A program made the position numbers and the translations under genes. DNA of 6,145 nt, taken from NCBI GenBank assembly GCA_007122565.1, contig SKTJ01000219.1, positions 1-6,145 of the forward strand, in the 5' to 3' direction. Shown one piece after another: positions 1 to 6,145 of this stretch. Source of the stretch: Syntrophomonadaceae bacterium (GTDB lineage: Bacteria > Bacillota > Dethiobacteria > DTU022 > UBA8154). A model generated the notes under the pieces. It searched no databases. It was not told where the DNA came from and worked only from the letters and a program-made list of their open reading frames with translations. Position 1 is the stretch's first letter. Each line of letters opens with the position of its first letter.

Positions 1-723
1 GATAACAGCTTCAGGGAGGACTTAAAACGCCTGGTAGGAACGGTGGCTTATTACGGGGCACTGAATTCTCTTGCCCAGTTGGTGCTGAAGGTGGTTTGCC
101 CTGGCGTTCCCGACTTCTTCATGGGCAGTGAAATGTGGGATTTTAGCATGGTGGATCCGGACAACCGCCGCCCGGTGGACTTTGAACGGCGTATCAAGCT
201 GCTGGCAGAGCTTCAGGATAAAGAGGTGGGGCCTGCCCTGGCCCAGGATCTCTTGCAGACCTGGGATGAGGACCGCCTTAAATTTTTTGTCACATGGAAA
301 GCACTGAGCTTACGCCGTGGGAATGCCATGCTTTTTACTTCCGGAGCATATTTACCCTTGGACGTGGCCGGCCTCGCTCAAGGGCATGTGTGTGCTTTGG
401 CACGGTATGCCGGCAATAACTGGGTCGTAGCAGCCGTCCCCCGGCTGCCGCTTCGCTTGACCGTGGGAGCCGGCACAGCGGAAATTCCGGTAGCCAAACC
501 ACCGGTGGGTGAAGCAGTCTGGGCAGACACTGCCTTGTACCTGCCTCCTGCTGCGCCTGCCCGGTGGCAAAACGTTTTTACGGGAGAAATCATCAGTGCT
601 GCCCTGCAAAAGGATTCTGCATCAGCCCCAAACCCCAGCAATAACACATCCGGCACCCAATTATTAGCAATGGCTGAGGTACTGGGGAATTTCCCGGTGG
701 CACTGCTCACGCCCACAGAATAA
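1..723 (+). CDS. treY: Malto-oligosyltrehalose synthase TreY, C-terminal part (5' end outside window)
   Basis: TreY is a cytoplasmic GH13-family enzyme that turns the reducing-end glucose of a maltodextrin into a trehalosyl unit. TreZ then releases trehalose from it. The reading frame is open from base 1, so the gene starts upstream and only the last 240 residues are seen; the family is usually about 700-950 residues. Visible residues 34-44 (PGVPDFFMGSE) and 51-60 (VDPDNRRPVD) are the highly characteristic end of the TreY catalytic barrel. The C-terminal domain also fits the family: WVVAAVPRLPLRL near residue 140, then a W-A-D-T...L-P-P...W-Q-N-V-F-T-G stretch, and a final F-P-V-A-L-L shortly before the TAA stop. 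A GTG at 43 lies inside the conserved domain and is not a real start. No treZ is present downstream; the next gene converges on this one. Identification is from motif recall, with high certainty. Confidence 0.93.
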   Translation, partial: DNSFREDLKRLVGTVAYYGALNSLAQLVLKVVCPGVPDFFMGSEMWDFSMVDPDNRRPVDFERRIKLLAELQDKEVGPALAQDLLQTWDEDRLKFFVTWKALSLRRGNAMLFTSGAYLPLDVAGLAQGHVCALARYAGNNWVVAAVPRLPLRLTVGAGTAEIPVAKPPVGEAVWADTALYLPPAAPARWQNVFTGEIISAALQKDSASAPNPSNNTSGTQLLAMAEVLGNFPVALLTPTE

Positions 724-742
724 TTAGAAAGACACGGCGCTT

Positions 743-904
743 TCATTTGAACATTTTTTTAAACGCCCTGCCCGTGGCTTTTCCAGCTGCACGCCTTCCC
801 AATCGCTTACCCATTTTGCCGGGGTTGCCGCTGGAAATCGCCTGAAAATCGCCCAGGAGCTTAGCCAGGGTATAAAGAAATCCCCTGGTTTTGTTGACGC
901 TCAT
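743..904 (-). CDS. Small basic glycine/arginine/lysine-rich protein, 53 aa, function unknown
   Basis: This is a short complete reading frame from ATG (904-902) to TGA (745-743). It begins MSVNKTRGFLYTLAKLLGDF and ends with a cationic tail, GKRLGRRAAGKATGRAFKKM followed by FK. I count 13 Lys/Arg against a single Asp, so the predicted charge is about +12. The N-terminal half carries an amphipathic or weakly hydrophobic helix (FLYTLAKLLG), and the C-terminal half has regularly spaced G-K/R pairs. A purine-rich AAAGGGGGAG (924-915) sits 10 bases before the ATG. The gene starts 47 bases after the potassium channel stop on the same strand, so it is probably co-transcribed with it. From memory, short proteins with an RGFLYxLAKxLGD start and a GRR-AGK-TGR tail recur in Bacillota as uncharacterised proteins, but I could not search. 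No enzymatic motif is seen. Binding to membrane or nucleic acid would suit the composition, which is inference only. Confidence 0.8.
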   Translation of the reverse strand: MSVNKTRGFLYTLAKLLGDFQAISSGNPGKMGKRLGRRAAGKATGRAFKKMFK

Positions 905-914
905 TTTTAATCAA

Positions 915-924
915 CTCCCCCTTT
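915..924 (-). promoter_or_regulatory. Ribosome binding site of the 53-aa gene
   Basis: On the - strand this reads AAAGGGGGAG, followed by 10 bases and then ATG at 904. It supports translation of the short frame. Its GGGGGAGTTG core is repeated exactly in front of the potassium channel gene (2690-2681 on the - strand). Confidence 0.6.
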
Positions 925-951
925 GGTTACATCTAAATATTATTTAATTCT

Positions 952-2670
952 TCACTTAAACGCAGCCAAGCGTTCGATGGCTTGCGGCGAGCCCAGGACA
1001 ACGATAAGGTCATCCTGCTGTAACTGGTATTCCGCCGTGGGCTCGAATAGCTTATCGTCTTTGATGATACAGATAATTTTAATGAACCCTTTGTGCCTTA
1101 TAGCCAGTGTTTCAATCTTTATGGGTGCATGCCGCCAAACCAGTTCACGAATCACGTAATTTGAAAGTTTGGGTAATATACCCATTCTCACCATAGCTAC
1201 CTGTAAGAGTTGATAGCCCAAAAGTGATTCGGAAAGCACATGGTTGGCCCCAGCCTGACGCAGGCGATCTACGGTCTCTGCCTGAACTGCTCTGGCCACT
1301 ACATTGATATTTGGATTCAACTGCCGGCCCGCCAAAACGGTAAAAGTATTAAGGCTGTCATTATTGAGGGTGACAATCAGAGTATCCGCTTCTTCGATAC
1401 GTGCCTGATGCAGTATATGCGGCTTAGTAGCATCACCCACAACAAGCTTTCCGCGAAAGTGAAGCGGTCTGTTCACTATATCGATAACAACAGGGTAAAT
1501 ATCGACCCTGTTAAGCTCTTTGCCTGCTTCCTGTCCCACCCGTCCGGCTCCGACCAGTACCACATGTTCACCCGGTCCCGGCCCGCCGATATAAGAGGCC
1601 AGGCGGTCCACACTGTCGCTGGGACCAAGGACAATCAGGGTGGATTCATTTAATTTAGTGTCCGCAGAAGGAGTAGTTATGGCCCCATCCGTATGCCAGA
1701 TTGCTGCGATGGTGGCCCCGGTTTTGTTACGGATTCCAACCTCGCCAATGGACTGGTTGCTGAACTCGTTGCGGGAACCAATGTGGATGATACTCGGTTT
1801 CAACTGTTTAATAATATTGGAAGATACATTTACGTCAATTAATTGCAAGAATTCCGTGGGGCTGGCATCGGCACAGATCCAATTGACTAGTTGCCGACCC
1901 AAGGTTTCCTCAAGGATAACCACTTCCTTTGCGCCGGCAGCTTGGGCCAACTGGGCCCGCTTATCGTTTTCCATTACAGCGAGCACAGGAGTGCGGCTCA
2001 TTGTTGTAATACCCAGCGTAATATTAATGTTCTCCGTATCATCACTGGAAGCCACGACTACCTGGGCCTTGTCAACATTCAACCTATTTAGCCCCTCTTG
2101 ATGGCTTGGATTGGCATTGATGCAATGGATTCCTCTTTCAATGAGTTCAACAGCTTCAGGTTGCTCTACAGCAGCAACAACATAAGGAATGTTGTTGCGT
2201 TTAATCAATTGAATGGTACGGCTAATCGTTTCGTTATATTTTGTAAAAACCACGTGCCCCGTCATTTTTGTAACGGTCGGTGCCTTGGGAACGATGCGAC
2301 TTTCAATTAATGTTGCCATGAGCGTTCCGGCAATCATAAAAATCATAAATACGCCTGAAATCATTAAAATAATAGAGAGACCCATCATAGGATAGGAATT
2401 AAAGGGAAGCAGCTCGCCATAACCCGTTGTGGTAATTGTTTGCACAATAAAAATAGCTGCCTGGCCGATAGTGATTTCCCTGCCTTCAAAAACCAACATC
2501 ATATATTTTACAAGGGGAACGAGCGCAATAATAATGATGATAAATAGGGAAAACAGGCGAAAAAGCAGCCATTGACTATAATCGGTAACACGGAACAGGC
2601 GGGATTTTCGTTCAGTGAAATCACTGTTTTTATCTTTCCGCCGGGCCAGCAATTTTTTATAATATTTCAC
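952..2670 (-). CDS. Two-transmembrane potassium channel with two tandem RCK (TrkA-N/TrkA-C) units
   Basis: This is a predicted inner-membrane K+ channel or transport protein of 572 residues, gated through cytoplasmic RCK domains. TM1 is about residues 35-55 (rich in Ile). The pore helix and selectivity filter T-T-T-G-Y-G-E lie at 80-86. TM2 is about 95-121, with a possible hinge Gly at 106. RCK unit 1 follows: TrkA-N about 138-265 and TrkA-C about 283-362. RCK unit 2 has TrkA-N about 368-490, with an intact GAGRVG (374-379), an acidic D397 at the end of the second strand and GDAT at 412-415, then TrkA-C about 500-572. Unit 1 lacks the GxGxxG loop: the same place reads FTKYNET (142-148). Covalently joined tandem RCKs on a 2-TM pore recall GsuK-type channels, where NAD+, ADP or Ca2+ can act as ligands; the ligand here is unknown. 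The start is GTG at 2670; a GGGGGGAG lies 13 bases upstream, slightly far. The gene is 83 bases after the NAGPA-domain gene. Confidence 0.93.
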   Translation of the reverse strand: MKYYKKLLARRKDKNSDFTERKSRLFRVTDYSQWLLFRLFSLFIIIIIALVPLVKYMMLVFEGREITIGQAAIFIVQTITTTGYGELLPFNSYPMMGLSIILMISGVFMIFMIAGTLMATLIESRIVPKAPTVTKMTGHVVFTKYNETISRTIQLIKRNNIPYVVAAVEQPEAVELIERGIHCINANPSHQEGLNRLNVDKAQVVVASSDDTENINITLGITTMSRTPVLAVMENDKRAQLAQAAGAKEVVILEETLGRQLVNWICADASPTEFLQLIDVNVSSNIIKQLKPSIIHIGSRNEFSNQSIGEVGIRNKTGATIAAIWHTDGAITTPSADTKLNESTLIVLGPSDSVDRLASYIGGPGPGEHVVLVGAGRVGQEAGKELNRVDIYPVVIDIVNRPLHFRGKLVVGDATKPHILHQARIEEADTLIVTLNNDSLNTFTVLAGRQLNPNINVVARAVQAETVDRLRQAGANHVLSESLLGYQLLQVAMVRMGILPKLSNYVIRELVWRHAPIKIETLAIRHKGFIKIICIIKDDKLFEPTAEYQLQQDDLIVVLGSPQAIERLAAFK

Positions 2671-2683
2671 AGTCTGATAACAA

Positions 2684-2691
2684 CTCCCCCC
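2684..2691 (-). promoter_or_regulatory. Ribosome binding site of the channel gene, with long spacing
   Basis: The - strand reads GGGGGGAG, with 13 bases between it and the GTG at 2670. No in-frame ATG, GTG or TTG lies closer, and the next Met is inside TM1. The GTG is therefore kept as the start despite the long spacing, which together with a GTG codon suggests modest translation. Confidence 0.5.
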
Positions 2692-2737
2692 AAAGCCTAT
2701 TGTTCCACTGAAGCATGCTCCCTACCCACTTCTAGAG

Positions 2738-2751
2738 GATTGGTTCCAATC
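2738..2751. repeat. Short inverted repeat in the leader before the channel gene
   Basis: GATTGG and CCAATC are perfect 6-base inverted arms around TT, starting two bases after the NAGPA-gene stop codon. No T-run follows on the - strand, so it is not a standard intrinsic terminator. It could be a regulator half-site pair or chance. It sits 68 bases upstream of the channel start. Confidence 0.35.
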
Positions 2752-2753
2752 AC

Positions 2754-3839
2754 TTACGGTACGATCACAAGGTTCGTCGTTACTCGTCTTTCAGCACCAC
2801 CGGAAGGACGATTTAGTACTTTTCCATCATAGAAAAATGTACTGGAGGCCCCGCCATCCAGATTATAGGCATCGCGCACATTGAACTCCAGCAATTTGTC
2901 CTGAGCTTCCTCCAGGGTCACACCCGTGCTCCAGCCTTCTCTGCGCCCGTCGATCACAACAATCAGCAGATCGTCGTTTGCAAAATGCCCGATCAGGGTG
3001 CGGGGGTGCCTGGTGTTTGCCCAATCCCTGGGTATGGGCTGCTTGACACCGTCTTTTAATAACGTGGGCAAAAAGCTTGCGCCATGCAGAACATTTAGTT
3101 GGGCCAGTTGTTCCCTCGTTGTGATATGTCCGCCCACAAGCTGCCCACTGCGGTTAAAACCGATGAAACTGAGATCATGGTCGGAAAATGTGAGAACCTC
3201 CCCATCCACAACGGTAATACCGATGGGGTAATTAAGCCCTTCACTGTAAAAAAAGCCTCCCGCATTAACAGCCAATATACCTCCGCTGCGTGCTGCGGCT
3301 GCGCTGGTTGTTTCGCCGCGACTTCCGATCCGGTCTTCGGCCACAACCATTTTAATGGCATCAAGCTTATGCACACGCACTTTGGCCATGTAACCCCGGT
3401 ATCCCACCTCTTCCAGCGAGTACACTTTAATTGTGGCATTTTCACCAAAAGTCTGCCCCAGCGGATCACCCAGCATATTGGCCAGCAGATAATCAAGCAT
3501 ATCACCGGAAGCGCTCCGCTGCTCACCGGAAGCTCTTAACATTTCCTGTAATACTCCCTGCTGCGCCTCATAAGCCTGTAGTTCACTGTACGCATCCTCG
3601 CGGATGAGGCGGGCTGCGAGAGTGGACATTTCTGCAGTGAGGCGGGCTTGCTGTATATTTTCGGTCAGGTTAATTATCTGGGAGTAGGTAAGATCTGCGT
3701 CTTCCTGCAAAGCTTCCTCCTGCAGCGCCAGTGTTCCCATCTCATTGAAAGTAAATGGCTGCAACTGGGCGTAGGCTATTCCCAGACCGAGAAACGGGGC
3801 TAGTAAGAACAATATAAATAATTGTATTTTAAAAAGCAC
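2754..3839 (-). CDS. Secreted or membrane-tethered NAGPA-type phosphodiester glycosidase domain protein
   Basis: The C-terminal two thirds match the NAGPA/DUF2233 family (Pfam PF09992), named after the mammalian lysosomal GlcNAc-1-phosphodiester N-acetylglucosaminidase; bacterial members are often annotated as exopolysaccharide or phosphodiester glycosidase proteins. Numbered from the GTG start (361 aa), the diagnostic motifs are AVNAGGFF (190-197), a TR-HPRTLIGH stretch (276-285), VVIDGR (294-299), GVTLEEAQ (306-313), NLDGGASSTFF (326-336) and S-G-G (346-348), ending in VTTNLVIV. Residues 2-24 form a hydrophobic signal peptide or anchor ending AYA, so the domain should act outside the membrane. 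Residues about 30-110 are Glu/Gln/Ala-rich and helical and belong to no family I recognise. The start GTG (3839) is preferred because GGAGG lies 9 bases before it; an ATG at 3848 directly abuts that GGAGG and would add three residues. It overlaps the coiled-coil gene by 11 bases. Substrate unknown; a sugar-phosphate polymer of the envelope is a guess. Confidence 0.88.
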   Translation of the reverse strand: MLFKIQLFILFLLAPFLGLGIAYAQLQPFTFNEMGTLALQEEALQEDADLTYSQIINLTENIQQARLTAEMSTLAARLIREDAYSELQAYEAQQGVLQEMLRASGEQRSASGDMLDYLLANMLGDPLGQTFGENATIKVYSLEEVGYRGYMAKVRVHKLDAIKMVVAEDRIGSRGETTSAAAARSGGILAVNAGGFFYSEGLNYPIGITVVDGEVLTFSDHDLSFIGFNRSGQLVGGHITTREQLAQLNVLHGASFLPTLLKDGVKQPIPRDWANTRHPRTLIGHFANDDLLIVVIDGRREGWSTGVTLEEAQDKLLEFNVRDAYNLDGGASSTFFYDGKVLNRPSGGAERRVTTNLVIVP

Positions 3840-4320
3840 GGACCGCATCCTCCAGTCTCTTCAATTGTGTCCTTAAAGAAGCTAACTGGTTATCCAGTTC
3901 CGCCATCCGTTCCTGCAAACTTAGGCGCGTCTGATCCGTCCCCGTGATTGTTTCACCGGTGAGGGCCAGTTCCTCCTGGATTAAGTTGAGCTCGCTCTGG
4001 ATTTGCATCATTTCTTGATTGGAAAGCTCCAGTTCATTTTGAACGGCCTGCATCGCCCCGGCAATCCTTGCTTCGATTTGTTCATTTTCCAAAATTAATC
4101 CATCAATTTGACTAACAAAACGTTCTTCCATTTCCTGTAAATGCATTGATCCATAATAAAAACCGCCATAAACGATACCGGCCCAAAGCAGAATAACGAG
4201 GGCACACAGAAAAACTGTTTTGATCTTCCGGTCCCGTTCCTTTTTTCTGGCCTTAGCCTTAATATTTTCGTCCTGTTTCATCTTTTGAATTTTATTATAA
4301 GCTAAATCCCGATCATGCAT
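3829..4320 (-). CDS. Single-pass membrane protein with extracytoplasmic coiled coil
   Basis: This is a 163-residue protein of no family I can name. Residues 1-34 are hydrophilic and very basic (KAKARKKERDRKIK at 21-34). A single transmembrane segment spans about 35-57 (TVFLCALVILLWAGIVYGG onward). Residues about 59-160 form a long Glu/Gln/Leu-rich heptad-like region ending LRTQLKRLEDAV, so a coiled coil is likely. By the positive-inside rule the N-terminus is cytoplasmic and the coiled coil lies outside. The basic tail, TM and coiled-coil layout superficially resembles FtsL/DivIC-type or other bitopic scaffold proteins, but no specific match is claimed. The start is ATG at 4320, with GGAGG (4337-4333) 12 bases upstream, somewhat long. 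The gene follows the helicase by 54 bases and overlaps the glycosidase gene, its likely functional partner. The same predicted location outside the membrane supports that pairing. Confidence 0.82.
   Translation of the reverse strand: MHDRDLAYNKIQKMKQDENIKAKARKKERDRKIKTVFLCALVILLWAGIVYGGFYYGSMHLQEMEERFVSQIDGLILENEQIEARIAGAMQAVQNELELSNQEMMQIQSELNLIQEELALTGETITGTDQTRLSLQERMAELDNQLASLRTQLKRLEDAVRAF
3849..3853 (-). promoter_or_regulatory. Ribosome binding site that decides the glycosidase start
   Basis: GGAGG on the - strand is followed without a gap by ATG (3848-3846), too close to serve it, and after nine bases by an in-frame GTG (3839-3837), which is ideal spacing. The site lies inside the last codons of the coiled-coil gene, whose TAA is at 3831-3829, so the two genes are probably translationally coupled. 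Confidence 0.6.
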
Positions 4321-4341
4321 AATTTATATCATCCTCCATTT

Positions 4342-4369
4342 ATTGTATTGGTTTAAAGTTCCTGTATAA
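4342..4369 (-). promoter_or_regulatory. Possible sigma-A promoter before the coiled-coil gene (weak)
   Basis: In the 54-base gap after the helicase stop, the - strand reads TTATAC (4369-4364), 16 bases, then TACAAT (4347-4342). The -10 box matches five of six consensus bases, but the -35 box is poor. If real, it would let the coiled-coil, glycosidase and channel genes be transcribed separately from the helicase. Confidence 0.25.
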
Positions 4370-4374
4370 TCATG

Positions 4375-6145
4375 TTAAAAGCGCCGCACGAGGCTTTCCA
4401 ATATGGCCCGGGCTCCGCCTTTATCCAGGGGTTCATTGTTATTGCCGCATTTGGGGGACATGATACATTTGGGACATCCGTTCTCGCAAGGACAACGGGA
4501 GATTACCTCCAGACCTTTTTCTGCGAGTCTTTCGTAGTTTTGGAAAAGACGCTGCGAAATACCGATCCCTTCCGGAAAGCCGTCGTAGAGGAAAAGTCCC
4601 CGGGAAGATGCCACACTAACCCCACCCAGATCCCAGCGGTCGCACATGGCCAAAAGGGGCGCCACCCCGATTAGCAAGTGCTCCGTGGCGTGCAGGCCAC
4701 CCTCAGCGTTAACGCCTCTCAGCTTTTTAAAGCTAACCCAAACTGACTCTGTGCGGTACTGGAGCAGCAAGGGGTTGTCCAGGACATTTTTATCGATCGT
4801 TTTGCTGAAAGAGCGGAGCACATAGCCGTAAACCTCCTCCGTCACATTTACTTTTCCATAATTTAATGTACAATCTCCAACCTTACGCGTCTGCATAATT
4901 TCATCTATTTTTACCTTGGTTTCCCGCAGTGGCGTTGTATACATATCCCTGTCATAAGGTTTGAGCGCAATAGTTTTTGCGTCTTCATCAAATTCAATAA
5001 CCTGGTAAGAATCTGCCCTGTGCAGAAAAATAGCCCCGGGGTGAGCTTCATAATATGCCTGTCTCCGGCTCAACTCCTCCAAAACCTGTCCACCGCAATT
5101 CAACCTGTATGTATTCCCGTCAATATTACTCAGGTTAACTTGAAAAAATGAGCCTGCCCCATTATATGCATACTGTTTTAACGAAGTTGACGGACGCACG
5201 CCTCCTTTGCCACCTTTGATCAGGATAGATTGCTCTTTGATCAGTTCCCGAACAATAGTTTCATATTCACCGCCGAACCATCTGGCGTCTTCTTTTACGA
5301 GGGGTAGTTCTTCGGCGGCGCACATTACATGATTTTTTATAATCTGACAGTTACCCAGGGAAATTACTGCCTGCTCGCTTGGCTCTTCAAAAAGATAATG
5401 GGGGTTGGCCAGGATGTATGTATCCAGGGGGTTATCGTAAAGCATCTGCATAACCAAGCTTGCCTGTCCGGAACGCCCGGCCCGGCCGGCCCGCTGGTGA
5501 AAGGATGAGATTGTCCCGGGGTACCCCCCGATCACCACAGCATCCAGGCCTCCGATATTGACTCCAAGTTCCAGAGCATTGGTGGAGATAATCCCGGCAA
5601 TGCTTTTTTCTTTAAACTTTTGCTCCAACTCTCTCCTTTCCTCGGGCAAATATCCTGCCCGGTAAGGAACAATCTTTGCGCCGTTCACCATTTTATTGGC
5701 CCAAGTTGCTGTTAATTCGGCCATTTTACGGCTTATGGAAAAACAGAGGGTCTGCAGGCCGCGCTGCACACAGGCTGCAGTCAAATCAGCCGTCTGGAGA
5801 TGCTGCGAGCGACCCGGGGTAAACGAAGTGTCCCAAAAAAGGTAACTCTTTTTCCCCTGTGAACTCCCATCTCTGCTGATCAGTGTAAACTGTTTGCCGG
5901 TGAGGGACCTGGCATGTTCCAGGGGGTCGGCCATGGTAGCCGAAGCGATAATGAATTGGGGGTCGCTTTTGTAATACTCCAGGATTCTGAGCAGGCGCCG
6001 CAGCAAAAAAGCAACATTGGTGCCAAAGATGCCCCGGTACCAGTGCCCTTCGTCAATAATAACGAAACGCAGATTGCGAAAATATTCGGCCCACAGGCGG
6101 TGCCACGACAGGTACCAGTGCAAGGCATGGGGATTACTGAGGATC
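4375..6145 (-). CDS. MrfA/YprA-like DEAD/DEAH-box helicase with C-terminal DUF1998 cysteine cluster (N-terminus outside window)
   Basis: This is a superfamily 2 ATP-dependent helicase. Related Bacillus subtilis MrfA (YprA) works in excision of mitomycin C-type DNA lesions. The frame is open to the window edge; bases 6144-6124 encode ILSNPHA, a motif Ib-like run continuous with the rest, so a TTG at 6123 is not the start. The Walker A and Q motifs lie outside. Visible are motif II as DEGH (bases 6054-6043, usually DEAH or similar) followed by W-Y-R-G-I-F-G, motif III SAT about 36 residues later, motif V STNALELGVNIGG, and motif VI QRAGRAGR. The C-terminal half holds HATEHLL, CDRWDLGGVS and a cluster C-x-C-x3-C-x2-C-x5-C (4494-4447), the DUF1998 metal-binding signature. 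About 589 residues are visible and the 3' end is complete (TAA at 4377-4375). The exonuclease partner MrfB/YprB, next to mrfA in B. subtilis, is not downstream here. Assignment to the family is firm; orthology to MrfA is likely but not proven. Confidence 0.9.
   Translation of the reverse strand, partial: ILSNPHALHWYLSWHRLWAEYFRNLRFVIIDEGHWYRGIFGTNVAFLLRRLLRILEYYKSDPQFIIASATMADPLEHARSLTGKQFTLISRDGSSQGKKSYLFWDTSFTPGRSQHLQTADLTAACVQRGLQTLCFSISRKMAELTATWANKMVNGAKIVPYRAGYLPEERRELEQKFKEKSIAGIISTNALELGVNIGGLDAVVIGGYPGTISSFHQRAGRAGRSGQASLVMQMLYDNPLDTYILANPHYLFEEPSEQAVISLGNCQIIKNHVMCAAEELPLVKEDARWFGGEYETIVRELIKEQSILIKGGKGGVRPSTSLKQYAYNGAGSFFQVNLSNIDGNTYRLNCGGQVLEELSRRQAYYEAHPGAIFLHRADSYQVIEFDEDAKTIALKPYDRDMYTTPLRETKVKIDEIMQTRKVGDCTLNYGKVNVTEEVYGYVLRSFSKTIDKNVLDNPLLLQYRTESVWVSFKKLRGVNAEGGLHATEHLLIGVAPLLAMCDRWDLGGVSVASSRGLFLYDGFPEGIGISQRLFQNYERLAEKGLEVISRCPCENGCPKCIMSPKCGNNNEPLDKGGARAILESLVRRF

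Noticed and set aside
352..746. - strand frames of 85 and 122 codons opposite treY
   Set aside because: The + strand encodes clear TreY C-terminal sequence throughout; the antisense frames are by-products.
727..760. Possible bidirectional terminator between treY and the 53-aa gene: GAAAG...CTTTC (727-744), then a T-run at 754-760
   Set aside because: The stem is only five pairs, mostly A-T, with an 8-base loop, and the T-run starts 9 bases after the stem; on the - strand no T-run follows. It is too weak to call.
923..2832. Several + strand frames of 60-153 codons opposite the channel gene and its leader
   Set aside because: They lie antisense to a strongly supported 572-residue channel gene and show no protein family features. 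They are shadows of its codon use.
2926..3539. + strand and alternative-frame - strand frames of 101-146 codons within the glycosidase gene
   Set aside because: The NAGPA motifs occupy the other frame; these have no recognisable domains, and low-plausibility composition rich in Trp, Cys and Pro.
4372..4674. + strand 100-codon frame preceded by TATAAT
   Set aside because: It runs antisense to the conserved DUF1998 cysteine cluster and has no convincing ribosome site; the promoter-like boxes alone do not make it a gene.
1..6145. CRISPR, IS element, toxin-antitoxin or phage-defence island
   Set aside because: No direct-repeat array, transposase motif, attachment site or toxin/antitoxin-like pair was seen. 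The helicase fits a DNA-repair family, and although DUF1998 helicases also occur in defence loci (DISARM DrmA-type), no methylase or other DISARM gene is in the window.

Overview
The window looks like ordinary chromosome of a Bacillota (Firmicutes) bacterium, probably Clostridia-grade. This is inferred from purine-rich GGAGG or GGGGGAG ribosome sites, compact gene packing, an MrfA-type helicase with DUF1998, and a small Gly/Arg/Lys protein of a type I associate with this phylum. No rRNA, tRNA, CRISPR array, insertion sequence or phage gene is visible. The species cannot be named from the sequence alone.

Layout: on the + strand, bases 1-723 are the 3' end of a malto-oligosyltrehalose synthase gene (treY). 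Everything after it lies on the - strand and converges on treY across a 19-base gap. In the order of - strand transcription, from the right edge to the left, the genes are: a DEAD/DEAH-box helicase with a C-terminal DUF1998 cysteine cluster (MrfA/YprA-like, cut by the window edge, 6145-4375); a membrane-anchored coiled-coil protein (4320-3829); a secreted NAGPA-type phosphodiester glycosidase domain protein (3839-2754) that overlaps the coiled-coil gene; a 2-TM potassium channel with two tandem RCK units (2670-952); and a 53-residue, strongly basic small protein (904-743).

How they may work together: the five - strand genes have gaps of 54, -11, 83 and 47 bases and could be one or a few transcription units. 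The coiled-coil and glycosidase genes form the tightest pair. Both products are predicted to act outside the cytoplasmic membrane, so a joint cell-envelope role is plausible but unproven. The channel and the small basic protein form a second pair with nearly identical ribosome-binding regions. Trehalose synthesis (TreY) and potassium flux are both classic osmotic-stress functions, but they lie on opposite strands here and no shared control is visible.

I see no clear new defence or mobile system. The points most worth following are the small basic gene after the channel, the channel's degenerate first nucleotide-binding fold, the coiled-coil/glycosidase pair, and the helicase separated from its usual nuclease partner.
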